Below, one piece after another: positions 16,856-26,338 of a stretch of DNA of 64,000 bases. The stretch is from Halobacillus sp. Marseille-P3879 (GTDB lineage Bacteria; Bacillota; Bacilli; Bacillales; Halobacillaceae): contig NZ_OESS01000004.1 of NCBI RefSeq assembly GCF_900240285.1, positions 124,001-188,000 of the forward strand. The letters run 5' to 3'. The stretch's first letter is position 1; the number at the start of each line of letters is the position of its first letter. Position numbers and translations under genes: made by a program. The notes beneath the pieces were generated by a model. The model was not told the origin of the DNA and made no database searches. It saw only the letters and a program-made list of their open reading frames with translations.

Positions 16856-17802
16856 AAGAATACACTCCCTCCCCCATGTCGTTTCACCCCACGTACAGCC
16901 GAGATTTCTTCAATTAATTTAAGTAAGGCACGATCTTTAGCTTTAGCCTCAATCATGAAGTCCACATCTTGATTGAGGTGCTTTAATTCCTTAAGAAGCG
17001 GTTTAACGAATTCAATATTAACGTAATCAGCATGGCTCCTATAAGCTTTCTCGGACTTCGGAGACGACATATGAATCTTCGGAGGCTGTGTATTCCATGT
17101 TTGAAAAAAGCGAGGGAGCAGTTGATCTAACCTTTCCCCCTCCTCATGATTCGCCATATAATGATGATAGTCAAACATCATAGGAATTCCTTCTTTTTCA
17201 CAAACTTCGAGGGTTTCTGAAGCCGTATACGTTTTGTCATCATTTTCTAACGTCATCTGCTGTTTAATATGTGAAGGAAGCTGCTTAAGGTTGTCATGAA
17301 AACGTCGAAGTGCCCGCTCTTTATCACCATAAGCTCCTCCGATATGAATATTGATATGGCCTTCTTTTTCTAATCCCATAGCATTTAGGAGCTGGTAATG
17401 GTACTCCATATCTTTGACTGCATTTTCAGTGACATGAGGCTTATCACTCGTAAACAATGTAAATTGATTTGGATGAAAGCTAGTTCTTAAATGGTGGTTA
17501 CGGACAAGTTCGCCGATTCGTTCAAACTCTGCTTTAAAAGGACCAATATAGTCAAAATCCACCTCATCATGCGTTGCTAATGGGACCAGCGAGGAGGAAA
17601 AACGATACAATGGAATCTCGTGGCCAATATTATAATGAAGTGCTCGAATGGTATGTTCAAGGTTCGTTCGTATAATCCGCTCCAGCTGTTCTTTACGTTC
17701 AGTTGATGATAATTTTCGATAACGGGCAAATGTCATCGTTTTTGATGGGCTCGCATCGTATAAGTTTAAAGCGTTCGCTACATAGCCAAATCGAATAATC
17801 AT
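16852..17802 (-). CDS. uvsE: UV DNA damage endonuclease
   Basis: A 316-residue protein of the UvsE/UVDE family with a TIM-barrel fold and metal-dependent nuclease site. It begins [20 protein letters not shown], which matches the UVDE opening, followed by [21 protein letters not shown] and MLENDDK-like metal-site segments ([12 protein letters not shown]) and FDYHHYMAN. It nicks DNA 5' to UV photoproducts and starts an alternative excision-repair pathway. The length fits the family. The start is ATG at 17802 behind AAAGGAGC. It is monocistronic. Confidence 0.9.
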   Translation of the reverse strand: MIIRFGYVANALNLYDASPSKTMTFARYRKLSSTERKEQLERIIRTNLEHTIRALHYNIGHEIPLYRFSSSLVPLATHDEVDFDYIGPFKAEFERIGELVRNHHLRTSFHPNQFTLFTSDKPHVTENAVKDMEYHYQLLNAMGLEKEGHINIHIGGAYGDKERALRRFHDNLKQLPSHIKQQMTLENDDKTYTASETLEVCEKEGIPMMFDYHHYMANHEEGERLDQLLPRFFQTWNTQPPKIHMSSPKSEKAYRSHADYVNIEFVKPLLKELKHLNQDVDFMIEAKAKDRALLKLIEEISAVRGVKRHGGGSVFL

Positions 17803-17963
17803 TAATAAAGCTCCTTTTCTCCTGCATTGACTTGTATGTTTCCCTGTTCTTCATGGTTTTAAAAGTTTATCGGATGTTGGAAGGGCTGATATATGCAATA
17901 TAGACTGCTCGATTGAAAAAGAAGTTTTTTACAAAGCACGGGTATAAAGAAGAACAACAAACA

Positions 17964-17990
17964 AGCCTGTCGATCCTTTCACGACAGGCT
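17964..17990 (-). terminator. Terminator of the bioY-bioB operon
   Basis: Stem AGCCTGTCG / CGACAGGCT (17964-17972 and 17982-17990); reading leftward it is followed by a T-rich tail. Confidence 0.8.
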
Positions 17991-18036
17991 CTCAATGCAC
18001 ACAGCGTCCTTTCTTTCGCTTTTGTTGTATGTCATT

Positions 18037-19029
18037 CTATACTTGTTCTTCAGCTTTAACATAATCGACCTCAAAACCTAAGTCTCTTAGCATTTGATGG
18101 TCCTTTGTCCCTTCCTGCCCTGCCGTCGTTAAATAATCCCCGACAAAAATGGAGTTAGCTGGATACAACCCAAATGGCTGCAGACTTCTCAGGTTGACTT
18201 CACGCCCGCCGGAAACACGTATTTCTTTGGTGGGATTAATGAAACGGAATAAACAAAGCACTTTCAAGCAATAAGTCGGGGTTAATTCATCTGTACCTTC
18301 TAATAGTGTTCCATCAATCGCATGTAGAAAATTAACGGGAATAGAATCGGCATCTAACGCTTTCAGGGCACGCGCCATATCTATGACATCCTGCTTTGTT
18401 TCCTTCATTCCGACAATAACGCCGGAACAGGGGGAAATCCCAGCTTCTTTCGCATGATTTACTGTAGAGACACGATCACTATAGCTGTGGCTGGTGGTAA
18501 TATTGTCATGGTGGTTGGCTGACGTATTAATATTGTTATTGTAACGATCCACTCCAGCTGTCTTAAGTTGCTGAGCTTGCTCCGGCTTAAGTAAGCCAAG
18601 ACACGCACAAATTTTCATATCATATTTGCTTTTTATTTCCTCAACCGCAGAAGTAACAATTTCCAGCTCCCTCCTGGACGGTCCCCTGCCACTTGCGACA
18701 ATACAATAAGTGCCTGACTTTAGTTTATGGGCCTGCTCGGCTCCCTCTATAATTTGTTCCTTCTCCATCATACGATACTTCTGAATGGGTGCCTTTGAAT
18801 CTCTGGACTGCGCACAATACCCGCAGTTCTCCGGGCAGAACCCCGATTTCGTATTGATAATCATGTTCAGCTTAACCTTATTTCCGTAATAGCGCTTTCT
18901 TACCAGATAAGCGGCCGCAAGCAAATCCAGCAGCTCATCATCTGGACATTCAAGCACGGATAAAGCCTCTGAGTCCAGGATTTCTTCCCCCTGCAATACT
19001 TTTTCAGCTAAAACCTTCCAATCATACAT
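18037..19029 (-). CDS. bioB: Biotin synthase
   Basis: A 330-residue radical-SAM enzyme that inserts sulfur into dethiobiotin, the last step of biotin synthesis. The [4Fe-4S] cluster motif CPENCGYC has Cys65, Cys69 and Cys72. Other family blocks are [13 protein letters not shown], the [10 protein letters not shown] stretch and [15 protein letters not shown]. The start is ATG at 19029 behind AGGAGG. It lies 13 bp after bioY in a two-gene operon, so it comes under the same BirA operator. No other bio synthesis genes are in the window, which suggests either scavenged dethiobiotin or a separate operon. Confidence 0.95.
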   Translation of the reverse strand: MYDWKVLAEKVLQGEEILDSEALSVLECPDDELLDLLAAAYLVRKRYYGNKVKLNMIINTKSGFCPENCGYCAQSRDSKAPIQKYRMMEKEQIIEGAEQAHKLKSGTYCIVASGRGPSRRELEIVTSAVEEIKSKYDMKICACLGLLKPEQAQQLKTAGVDRYNNNINTSANHHDNITTSHSYSDRVSTVNHAKEAGISPCSGVIVGMKETKQDVIDMARALKALDADSIPVNFLHAIDGTLLEGTDELTPTYCLKVLCLFRFINPTKEIRVSGGREVNLRSLQPFGLYPANSIFVGDYLTTAGQEGTKDHQMLRDLGFEVDYVKAEEQV

Positions 19030-19042
19030 AACCGAGCCTCCT

Positions 19043-19645
19043 CTATGCTATTTTTTCCCGATTTCGAAATGCACTTCTTTTCACAACGCTTTTCTCCAAC
19101 CGATAACCAAGGACCCCTGCAAATACAGAAAGTACAAGGTCTTTAGGCAGCGGAACCATCATCCATGACCAGACAAGTGAATACGTTAACCCTTCCGGCG
19201 CTTCAAACCAATACAAATAAGCAGCATACATCCAATTAGTACCCACCACATAATTGAGAGCCATAGCGACTAAAGAAGCCGCTACATACATTTTTAAACT
19301 TCGTTGACGCTCCGCCATCTTCCCCGCTATGAAAGCTATTAATATAAAAGAAACGATAAATCCAAATGTGGGTGTAAAAAGGGCAGTTAATCCGCCTTTA
19401 AACTGGGCAAAAATTGGTGCTCCAACTAGACCAAGAAGCATATAAACAAACATGGATAGGGCTCCTAAACGGCTGCCAAGAATCAAACCTGCCATTATAG
19501 CAAAAAAGGTTTGTAAAGTGATCGGTACTCCCCCAATCACCATAAACGGAGCAATTGATGTAATATTCGCACCGATGGCCATCATTGCAACGAAAAGACC
19601 ACCCATCGTAATCTCCAAAGCTGTCCACCCTCTACGTCCTCTCAT
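19043..19645 (-). CDS. bioY: Biotin transporter BioY
   Basis: A 200-residue S-component of an ECF-type biotin transporter with about six membrane segments. Family motifs include [20 protein letters not shown] and [17 protein letters not shown]. The start is ATG at 19645; an ATG five codons earlier (19660) is less likely because its second and third codons AGGAGG form the ribosome binding site for 19645. The gene heads the bioY-bioB operon. A BirA operator and promoter lie 30-80 bp upstream, so biotin represses uptake. The energising ECF module must be encoded elsewhere. Confidence 0.93.
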   Translation of the reverse strand: MRGRRGWTALEITMGGLFVAMMAIGANITSIAPFMVIGGVPITLQTFFAIMAGLILGSRLGALSMFVYMLLGLVGAPIFAQFKGGLTALFTPTFGFIVSFILIAFIAGKMAERQRSLKMYVAASLVAMALNYVVGTNWMYAAYLYWFEAPEGLTYSLVWSWMMVPLPKDLVLSVFAGVLGYRLEKSVVKRSAFRNREKIA

Positions 19646-19673
19646 AATCTTCCTCCTCATAACTTATAAAACT

Positions 19674-19727
19674 AGCATAGAAGAAAACCATTCTTTATGT
19701 CAACTTAATTTTAATAAGGTTAACATT
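19674..19727 (-). promoter_or_regulatory. BirA operator and promoter of bioY-bioB
   Basis: Reading leftward, AATGTTAACC and GTTGACAT form a dyad with 13 bp between (19697-19727), matching the Bacillus BirA box TTGTTAACC-N-GGTTAACAA. The right half contains the -35 TTGACA (19698-19703); TATGCT (19674-19679) is the -10 after 18 bp. Biotinyl-AMP-bound BirA would cover the -35. Confidence 0.85.
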
Positions 19728-19736
19728 AATCTCATA

Positions 19737-19759
19737 AAAAAGACGCTGGTTACAGCGCC
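19737..19759 (-). terminator. Terminator of the yclNOPQ-like operon
   Basis: A short hairpin (CGCTG/CAGCG core, 19744-19748 and 19753-19757) followed leftward by six T. Confidence 0.65.
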
Positions 19760-19777
19760 CTTCTTAAACCTCTTTAT

Positions 19778-20710
19778 TTATAAGCTTTCCTTTATTTCAT
19801 TTACCATTGCCTCAACAGACTGCAGCCCCCCGCCGGATAGGTACCAGTATTGAGGATCTAGATAGTAAATCTGATCTTTTTCATAAGCTGAAGTTTTCTT
19901 GACGATTTCATTTTCCATCACCTGCTTAGCTGAGGATTCATCTCCTACTACGGCTCCGCGGTCAACTACATACATATATTCTGGATTCTTCTCAGAAATG
20001 TATTCGAATGAAATACTCTGTCCATGCGTGGAAGATTCAATTGATTCATCAACCGGCGGTACTCCTAACACGTCATGGATTAAGCCAAATCGTGAACCTT
20101 CACCATAGGCGCTCACTTTCCCATCATTCGCTAATATGATTAAACCTTTTCCATCCATAGATTGAGATTTACTATTCACCTCTTCTATGTTTTCCTTTAT
20201 TTCCCCAAGTTTCTCCTCTACTTCCTCTTCTTTTTTGAAAATCTCTCCAAGAGCAAGCATATTCTCTTCAAACGATTCCATGTACCTGGTTGTATCAACT
20301 CCGAGGTATACAGTAGGAGCAATTTCGGAAAGTTCGTCGTATACCTCCGATTGACGACCGGAAATCACGATCACGTCTGGATCCATCTGGCTGATCGCTT
20401 CGAAGTCAGGCTCTTTTAAACCGCCGATATTTTCATATTCATCACTATCATATTGACTTAAATAATCAGGGAGAGAATCTTTCGCTACGCCCTGAATTTC
20501 AACCCCAAGCTCATCTAAACTATCGACTATTCCAAAATCAAACACAACCACATTCTCAGGGTTACGCGTGACTTCCGTTTCTCCTAATTCGTGTTCCACC
20601 GTTATTTTTTCTTCTTCTTCATTAGAGGATTCCGCTTCGGTGTCTCCTCCACAAGCTGCTAATACAACTGTAATCAATAGTACGCTTATACTTACTAACC
20701 ATTTCCTCAT
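19778..20710 (-). CDS. yclQ: Iron-siderophore-binding lipoprotein (YclQ-like)
   Basis: A 310-residue substrate-binding lipoprotein with lipobox VLAAC (Cys20) and an acidic linker. FDFGIVDSLDELGVEIQGVA near the N-terminus, DPDVIVISGR and the C-terminal QYWYLSGGGLQS block are as in YclQ/FpuA-type catecholate binders. It is the last gene of a leftward operon in the order permease, permease, ATPase, binding protein, identical to B. subtilis yclNOPQ, which imports petrobactin. The start is ATG at 20710 behind AGAGGTGA. Petrobactin as ligand is inferred from this order and similarity. Confidence 0.88.
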   Translation of the reverse strand: MRKWLVSISVLLITVVLAACGGDTEAESSNEEEEKITVEHELGETEVTRNPENVVVFDFGIVDSLDELGVEIQGVAKDSLPDYLSQYDSDEYENIGGLKEPDFEAISQMDPDVIVISGRQSEVYDELSEIAPTVYLGVDTTRYMESFEENMLALGEIFKKEEEVEEKLGEIKENIEEVNSKSQSMDGKGLIILANDGKVSAYGEGSRFGLIHDVLGVPPVDESIESSTHGQSISFEYISEKNPEYMYVVDRGAVVGDESSAKQVMENEIVKKTSAYEKDQIYYLDPQYWYLSGGGLQSVEAMVNEIKESL

Positions 20711-20730
20711 TAAAGTCACCTCTTGATATA

Positions 20731-21489
20731 TTATTGAAAATAGACACAAATTTTTTGATTGTTAATCGTATGAATATCTATGTCCATGTCATAAATGGAG
20801 TTTAAAACAGCTGGCTCAATCATTTTCTCCTTTGCGCCTTCTTCTACAATTCTTCCATTCTTCATAGCTACAATATAGTCCGAGTAGCAGGAAGCAAAAT
20901 TAATATCGTGAACAACGAGTACAACAGTTTTACCAAGCTCTCTTACCAACCTGCTTAATGTTTTCATAATTTGTACGGAATGATTCATATCTAAATTATT
21001 TAACGGTTCATCGAGCAATACATACTCGGTATCTTGAGCAATAACCATCGCGATATAAGCTCTTTGGCGCTGTCCCCCGCTTAATTGATCTAAGTACTTA
21101 TGCTGCATGTCTGACAAGGCCACGAAATCCAGAGCCTGCTCGACCTTCACCTCATCTTCTTCGGTCAGCCTTCCTTTCGAATACGGGAATCTGCCAAATG
21201 ACACAAGTTCACGTATCGTTAACCTAAGATGGATGTGGTTGCTTTGTTTAAGGATTGAAATTTTCTTCGATAAATCTTCGGTTTTCCATCTGTTAATTTC
21301 CTGACCTTCAATCTTCACCTCTCCTTCGTCCTTCGTAATTAAACGACTGATCATCGAAAGGAGCGTACTTTTTCCGGCTCCATTAGGTCCAATAAAGGTT
21401 GTGATTTTCCCTTTAGGAATCGATACAGAAACATCTTCTACGACTGACCTGGTCCCATACTGCTTGAATAAATTCAAAACTTTTACCAT
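20731..21489 (-). CDS. yclP: Iron-siderophore ABC transporter ATPase (YclP-like)
   Basis: A 252-residue ABC ATPase. Walker A is GPNGAGKST, the signature LSGGQRQRAYIAM, and Walker B VLLDEPLNNLD. The length and the GRFPYSKGR region after the Q-loop fit FepC-type iron-uptake ATPases. It overlaps the end of the upstream permease by 7 bp and has its own AAGGGAGAA site. It powers import through the two preceding permeases. It might also serve the yfiZ-yfhA permeases, which lack an adjacent ATPase, but that is inference. Confidence 0.93.
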   Translation of the reverse strand: MVKVLNLFKQYGTRSVVEDVSVSIPKGKITTFIGPNGAGKSTLLSMISRLITKDEGEVKIEGQEINRWKTEDLSKKISILKQSNHIHLRLTIRELVSFGRFPYSKGRLTEEDEVKVEQALDFVALSDMQHKYLDQLSGGQRQRAYIAMVIAQDTEYVLLDEPLNNLDMNHSVQIMKTLSRLVRELGKTVVLVVHDINFASCYSDYIVAMKNGRIVEEGAKEKMIEPAVLNSIYDMDIDIHTINNQKICVYFQ

Positions 21490-22430
21490 GCTTTGTTCTC
21501 CCTTAACAGTAGATAAATAAAATAGATTCCACCGATGAAGTTGATTAAGACACTAATAGTAGTTGAAAAAGTAAAGACTCTTTCAACGATTAATTGGCCG
21601 CCTGCTAAAGCAATTACGCTAAACAAAATAGATACTGCCAATAAGTAGTTATGACGAAAGGTATTCAGAAACTCATGCGCTAAATTAACTACCAGCAAAC
21701 CTAGAAACGTTACAGGGCCAACTAAAGCTGTAGCTACAGAAATAAGCACAGCTACAACAATCAACAGCCGCTGAATGATCCGTTCATAGGGAACGCCTAG
21801 ATTCACCGCATGATCTTTGCCTAACGCCATGACATCCATGTATTTGTGATAAGGAAGGTAGTAAAGCAGGCTTCCAATCATGATGACAACGGAAATGCCA
21901 AGAAGATCTGTATTTACGTTGTTGAAACTGGCAAACATTTTATCCTGTACGATGAGGAATTCATTAGGATCAATCAATACCTGCATAAATGACGACAAAC
22001 TCGAAAAAAAAGTTCCGAGGATAATACCCACAAGCAGTAGCAAATAGATATTCCCTCCCCTTCTTAACAGCCATTTAAAGAGCAGGAATGAAAATAGCAC
22101 CATCGCTGCCACAGAAAGCAGATAATTCACCTGACTGTCCATCATAGCGATAGATCCTGATCCAAAGAAAAACACCACCAGCGTCTGTACAAGAAGATAC
22201 ATACTATCAAGGCCTAAGATACTTGGTGTAAGGATTCGATTCGTCGTGATGGTCTGGAATATTACGGTCGAAAAGGCAATCGCTGCTCCCGTTACAATAA
22301 TCGCTGATATTTTTACAGTTCTTCTCGGAAGAATGTAATCCCAATTACTGCTTACCCCTGTAAACAAAAAAGCTAGAACAAGCCCTGCCGCAATGATGAG
22401 AAGAAGCAGGATTTTCCTTTTAAAAAGCAT
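21483..22430 (-). CDS. yclO: Iron-siderophore ABC transporter permease (YclO-like)
   Basis: A 315-residue FecCD-type permease with about nine membrane segments. Segments ATALVGPVTFLGLLVVNLAH and TTNRILTPSILGLDSMY are typical of the YclO branch. The start is ATG at 22430 behind AGGAGG, overlapping the preceding permease by 11 bp, which implies translational coupling. It is expected to form a heterodimer with the yclN product. Confidence 0.9.
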   Translation of the reverse strand: MLFKRKILLLLIIAAGLVLAFLFTGVSSNWDYILPRRTVKISAIIVTGAAIAFSTVIFQTITTNRILTPSILGLDSMYLLVQTLVVFFFGSGSIAMMDSQVNYLLSVAAMVLFSFLLFKWLLRRGGNIYLLLLVGIILGTFFSSLSSFMQVLIDPNEFLIVQDKMFASFNNVNTDLLGISVVIMIGSLLYYLPYHKYMDVMALGKDHAVNLGVPYERIIQRLLIVVAVLISVATALVGPVTFLGLLVVNLAHEFLNTFRHNYLLAVSILFSVIALAGGQLIVERVFTFSTTISVLINFIGGIYFIYLLLRENKAW

Positions 22431-23373
22431 AGGAGCGCCTCCTCATCAATAAGTAGATAAATATCCCGCTTCCAATAACACCCATCGTAAGACTGATAGA
22501 AATCTCATATGGATAGATCACCACTCGTCCGATAATGTCACAAATCAATACGAACCCCGCTCCGAAAACAGCCGTCTGGACCAGGCTTTTTTTCAAGTGA
22601 TCTCCGTAATAGTACGTAACAATATTCGGTACGATTAAGCCAAGAAAAGGAATCATTCCAACCGTAAGTACCACCGAAGCCGTAATCATGGCTACAATCG
22701 CTAACCCAATGTTAACGACCTGCTTATACTTAAGGCCTAAGTTTTTGGCAAAATCCTCTCCCATTCCTGCAAGAGTAAATCGATCCGCATAGAAAAAAGC
22801 CAACCCCAGTAGAGGAATGGAAAGGTAAAGCATCTCAAACCGCCCTTCCATAATCATCGAAAAGTCCCCATGGAGCCAAGCTGACATGTTTTGGACCAGG
22901 TCATGCTTGAGAGCAAAAAATGTTGTAACTGAACTTATGATATTCCCAAACATAAGCCCAACAAGCGGAATGAAAATCGTATCTTTGTACTTAATACGGT
23001 CGAGAATCTGCATAAAAATAAACGTCCCCATTAGAGCAAAAGCGAATGCCACCCCCATTTTTAAAAGAGGACTGGCGGAAGTGAACAAAAGCAGGGAAAT
23101 TAATACACCAAGCCTTGCAGAGTCAAATGTGCCGGCTGTCGTGGGTGAAACAAACTTATTCCTCGTTAACTGCTGCATAATTAACCCGCAAATGCTAATG
23201 CTTGCCCCTGCTATTAAAATACTGAGTAATCTTGGCAGCCTGCTGACCGTCATGATCTCGACTTGTTCAGGTGTCATGTGACCCAAATCCGTTACAGATA
23301 CATCTGAAACTCCAATGAACAACGACATAAACGAGAAAAGAAGAAGAGCTGCTGACGTATATCTGATTTTCAT
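22420..23373 (-). CDS. yclN: Iron-siderophore ABC transporter permease (YclN-like)
   Basis: A 317-residue FecCD-type permease, first gene of the operon. The blocks SRLPRLLSILIAGASISICG and QQLTRNKFVSPTTAGT are characteristic, as is GMIPFLGLIVPNIV. The start is ATG at 23373, preceded by a purine-rich AAGAGGTAAGGGTGG region. A Fur box lies 49-67 bp upstream (23422-23440), implying induction under iron limitation together with the yfiYZ-yfhA system. Confidence 0.9.
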   Translation of the reverse strand: MKIRYTSAALLLFSFMSLFIGVSDVSVTDLGHMTPEQVEIMTVSRLPRLLSILIAGASISICGLIMQQLTRNKFVSPTTAGTFDSARLGVLISLLLFTSASPLLKMGVAFAFALMGTFIFMQILDRIKYKDTIFIPLVGLMFGNIISSVTTFFALKHDLVQNMSAWLHGDFSMIMEGRFEMLYLSIPLLGLAFFYADRFTLAGMGEDFAKNLGLKYKQVVNIGLAIVAMITASVVLTVGMIPFLGLIVPNIVTYYYGDHLKKSLVQTAVFGAGFVLICDIIGRVVIYPYEISISLTMGVIGSGIFIYLLMRRRSYAF

Positions 23374-23421
23374 AAAACCACCCTTACCTCTTTCCTTGTT
23401 AAAAAAAATTGATATAATTAT

Positions 23422-23440
23422 GATATTGAAATTCATTATC
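23422..23440. promoter_or_regulatory. Fur box between yclN and the TetR gene
   Basis: GATATTGAAATTCATTATC matches the Fur consensus at 15 of 19 positions. The reverse strand gives a -35-like TTGATA overlapping the box. It lies nearer to yclN than to the divergent regulator, so yclN is the probable target. Confidence 0.65.
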
Positions 23441-23536
23441 AATTAGAATGATAGAGTAAGGGTTAGAGTAAGGTCAATACGATCCGAAGATAATAGACAT
23501 TTATGGAAAAAGTGTTGCAGAAAGGAGTTTAATACC

Positions 23537-24121
23537 ATGAAGAAAAATAAGGATCCCAGGGTACAGAGAAGTACAATATGGATCAAAGAAGCGTTTCTTA
23601 CTTTATTAAAAGAACACCATCTCGATCACGTCTCGGTCCAGCAAATTATGAATCAAGCTCAAATGAACAGAGCGACGTTTTACCGTCACTTTGTAGATAA
23701 AGAAGACTTGTTAACAACCATTGTTGAAGACCTTCTCGTACGCTGGAAAACTCTCATAGATGACTGTCCCCGGACATTCGATTTTGTTAAAGAGAAAAAA
23801 CCTCACCCCCGGTTTGTCGGAATGCTTCAATTTATTTATGTAGAGCGTCTTACCTTCGAAACGTTGTTAAGTAAGCAGGAACTAGGAGAATTTCAAAAAC
23901 AGTTTGAGCAATTTATTCAGTCATCCACCCGCTCTACTCTCGAAATAGCATTCGATTATCTGCACTCAGTAAAGTTCTCACCTGAAATTACTCTTACCTT
24001 TATTGCTTCAAGTATCTCGGGAACAATTAAATGGTGGGTAGAAAACGATTATCCGTGTACGGCCTATGATCTCGCTTCTTACATAACAGAAATGATTGAT
24101 TACGGGATCTATACAAAATAA
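23537..24121 (+). CDS. TetR/AcrR family transcriptional regulator
   Basis: A 194-residue TetR-type repressor. The helix-turn-helix includes VSVQQIMNQAQMNRATFY and RHFVDKEDLL. The C-terminal effector domain resembles the Bacillus YxaF/DhaS-type TetR_C family. It is divergent from the yclNOPQ-like operon with 163 bp between starts. It may control its neighbour in addition to Fur, or a distant target. The start is ATG at 23537 behind AAAGGAG. The ligand is unknown. Confidence 0.82.
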   Translation: MKKNKDPRVQRSTIWIKEAFLTLLKEHHLDHVSVQQIMNQAQMNRATFYRHFVDKEDLLTTIVEDLLVRWKTLIDDCPRTFDFVKEKKPHPRFVGMLQFIYVERLTFETLLSKQELGEFQKQFEQFIQSSTRSTLEIAFDYLHSVKFSPEITLTFIASSISGTIKWWVENDYPCTAYDLASYITEMIDYGIYTK

Positions 24122-24124
24122 AAA

Positions 24125-24146
24125 AGGACGCTATTTTCAGCGTCCT
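24125..24146. terminator. Hairpin after the TetR gene
   Basis: Stem AGGACGCT / AGCGTCCT (24125-24132 and 24139-24146). The T-run is on the leftward side, so its efficiency for the rightward tetR transcript is uncertain. Confidence 0.55.
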
Positions 24147-24565
24147 AAAGCAGTCGAAAAGTTCTCGACAGCTTTAATTTTTGGCATTTTTACTTAAGTT
24201 TTATCTTTCAGTACACTAAAGAACGGGATAGGCTGATTTAAAAATGTTTTCGAAACAAGTGCTGATGACAGCTGCCTGCCAGAACATAAAGAAGATTGTC
24301 CATAAATTATCCAAGATGATCCAGGAGAAGGAAAGTCTTTTTCTGTATTAAAAAAATTCTAAGGAGCGAGGCCCCTTCCACTCCTGCGGAAGAACGAGTG
24401 AGCCGAGATCGCCGAGCGTGGGTTTCGCGAGGAAGCTCAGGCGCTCATCCGCTAAAAAAGGGAAGGGGGCTTCGCTTCTGACGGCAAGAAAAAAGCTTGC
24501 GGAAAAACAGGGGTTTCTCCACAAGCTGAGGAAGCTATTTTCAGCGCCCTTTTTCATCAATCTTA
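24147..24565. repeat. Gene-free stretch containing a degenerate Bacillaceae intergenic repeat
   Basis: This 419-bp interval holds no supported gene. From about 24360 to 24545 it contains ACTCCTGCGGAAGAACGAGT, then GAGCCGAGAT and GAGGAAGCTCAGGCGCTC, which are segments I recognise from a family of dispersed intergenic repeats common in Bacillaceae genomes. The copy is degenerate. GC content is higher than in the flanks. Whether it is a mobile element relic or a structured RNA is not known. Confidence 0.5.
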
Positions 24566-25390
24566 TTATCTTACATTCATGTCGCTTGGCTCAGGACCTT
24601 TACGCTGTCCGCGATCAAGCGCATTAATTTGCTCCATATCCTCATTAGTTAATTCGAAATCAAACACATCAAAATTCTCTTCGATGCGAGAAGGTGTAAC
24701 TGATTTAGGGATAACGACTGAACCATTCTGTAAATGCCAGCGAATGATAACCTGAGCTGGTGTTTTCCCATGCTTCTCAGCTAGAGACTGCACTGTTTCA
24801 TTATTTAATACTTCTCCACCCTGCATAAGCGGGCTCCACGCTTCTACTAAAATCCCCTTCTCACGGCAGAACTCTTTCAGCTCATTCTGTGCAAGGAACG
24901 GATGACATTCAACCTGATTAATGGCTGGTTTCACATCACATTCATCCAGCAGACGCTGTAAATGATCGATGTTGAAGTTACATACACCGATTGCTTTTGT
25001 CTTTCCATCTTTCTGCAGTTGTTCTAATGCTTTATATGTTTCCACATAATCGTCATATTCAGGTGTCGGCCAGTGAATTAAATACAGATCTACATAATCC
25101 AGACCCAACTTCTCCAGACTCTCATCCATAGCTTTAATCGTCTGCTCGTAACCCTGATCGGCATTCCAGACTTTCGTCGTAATAAAAAGCTCTTCGCGCG
25201 GCACATTACTTTTTGCAATCGCTTCGCCTACCTGGCGCTCATTTTTATAAACGGCTGCTGTGTCGATCGAGCGATAACCTGTTTCAATCGCCTTCGTTAC
25301 AGCTGGAACTGCATCTTTCTCTTCCACCTGCCATACCCCAAACCCAAGCTGAGGCATTTCGATTTTGTCATGTAATTTTACCGTATTCAT
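24566..25390 (-). CDS. Aldo/keto reductase
   Basis: A 274-residue AKR-superfamily oxidoreductase close to B. subtilis YvgN/YtbE. The catalytic tetrad is visible: Asp in GYRSIDTAAVY with Tyr, Lys in TTKVWN and His in LYLIHWP. The C-terminal PKSVTPSRIEENFDVFDFEL block binds NADPH. It reduces aldehydes such as methylglyoxal with NADPH. The start is ATG at 25390 behind AAAGGAAGAG; an earlier in-frame ATG (25441) would add 17 unlikely residues. Monocistronic. Confidence 0.9.
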   Translation of the reverse strand: MNTVKLHDKIEMPQLGFGVWQVEEKDAVPAVTKAIETGYRSIDTAAVYKNERQVGEAIAKSNVPREELFITTKVWNADQGYEQTIKAMDESLEKLGLDYVDLYLIHWPTPEYDDYVETYKALEQLQKDGKTKAIGVCNFNIDHLQRLLDECDVKPAINQVECHPFLAQNELKEFCREKGILVEAWSPLMQGGEVLNNETVQSLAEKHGKTPAQVIIRWHLQNGSVVIPKSVTPSRIEENFDVFDFELTNEDMEQINALDRGQRKGPEPSDMNVR

Positions 25391-25477
25391 CAAAGAATCT
25401 CTTCCTTTCTTGTAAAAGGTTACAAAAGCAGTGTAGCACACGAGCAGTGATGAGTGCTTCTATTTTGCTTTCATCTG

Positions 25478-26287
25478 TCATTCAAACACTTTGCGGTAGG
25501 CCTTTGTTTCTTCAACAAGATCAATGATTCCTTCTGCCATATCTGTCATTTCCCCGACGTCTTCACCGGAATCACAACTCGACCAGGTAAACTTCTTCTC
25601 ACTACCATTAATCAGAATTTTTAATGAATATTCGGGCTCTTCCCGGCAGCTTCCCGTTAGATCCTTCCCTTGCAGGTAATTCTCTTTCACAAGCAGTTTA
25701 TAAATGCTGTTCATCTCTTCAGTAGTAAAACGAAAATTCTCCTGCTTCATACTGTTTGATTCAGACTGAATGGATAAAGATTGTGCAACCGTGTCCACAG
25801 TAACTCGATTCCCTTTATTGTAAGAAAACTTCAATTCGAACTGATCCTGTGTCGTAGAGTCATAAGAGATTGCAAGTATCTCAATTATCTCTTCCTGCTT
25901 TCCACAACCCAGCTGATAAACAGTTTCCTGGGCAAGTTCTTTCCGCTCAACCGTTTCACACGATTTCTCAATCGTCTCCCCTGAACCCTGCTTATCTTGT
26001 GAAGTGTCGAGCTTGTAGGTCAATTCGTCTCCGTCATAAGATAAGTAAGTAAATAAGGGATCTCCTTCATCTGTGTAGCTTACGATTCGAACTTCATCTT
26101 CTTGTTGTTCATTGACGTTGTTTATAAAATCATCAAGATACTGCGTATTTTTCACTTTTCCATGAGCATCTAAAACATCGTGGTCATGCGTTACGTAATC
26201 CTCTGACTGATCATAGATTCCAGCTATTTGATTCGAACATCCAGCTGCGACCACCAACACCACCCACACCAGCCACCGGACCTTCAT
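25478..26287 (-). CDS. DUF4362-containing lipoprotein
   Basis: A 269-residue lipoprotein with a short signal peptide and lipobox VAAGC (Cys17). Residues about 37-100 (DVLDAHGKVKNTQYLDDFIN and following) match the DUF4362 domain of Bacillales lipoproteins. The rest (about 110-269) is a second domain with four Cys, resembling the domain found after DUF4362 in related proteins. Function is unknown. It lies 51 bp downstream of the SAM-hydroxide adenosyltransferase gene on the same strand and may share its transcript. Confidence 0.72.
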   Translation of the reverse strand: MKVRWLVWVVLVVAAGCSNQIAGIYDQSEDYVTHDHDVLDAHGKVKNTQYLDDFINNVNEQQEDEVRIVSYTDEGDPLFTYLSYDGDELTYKLDTSQDKQGSGETIEKSCETVERKELAQETVYQLGCGKQEEIIEILAISYDSTTQDQFELKFSYNKGNRVTVDTVAQSLSIQSESNSMKQENFRFTTEEMNSIYKLLVKENYLQGKDLTGSCREEPEYSLKILINGSEKKFTWSSCDSGEDVGEMTDMAEGIIDLVEETKAYRKVFE

Positions 26288-26338
26288 AACTCTTCACCTC
26301 AAAAAAATTTCTCTGCTCAATGAGCCAGCCCATTATTC

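Noticed and set aside
24418-24627. Open frame across the repeat near 24.4 kb
   Set aside because: It has no ribosome binding site, runs through the repeat-like sequence and overlaps the end of the aldo/keto reductase gene on the other strand.
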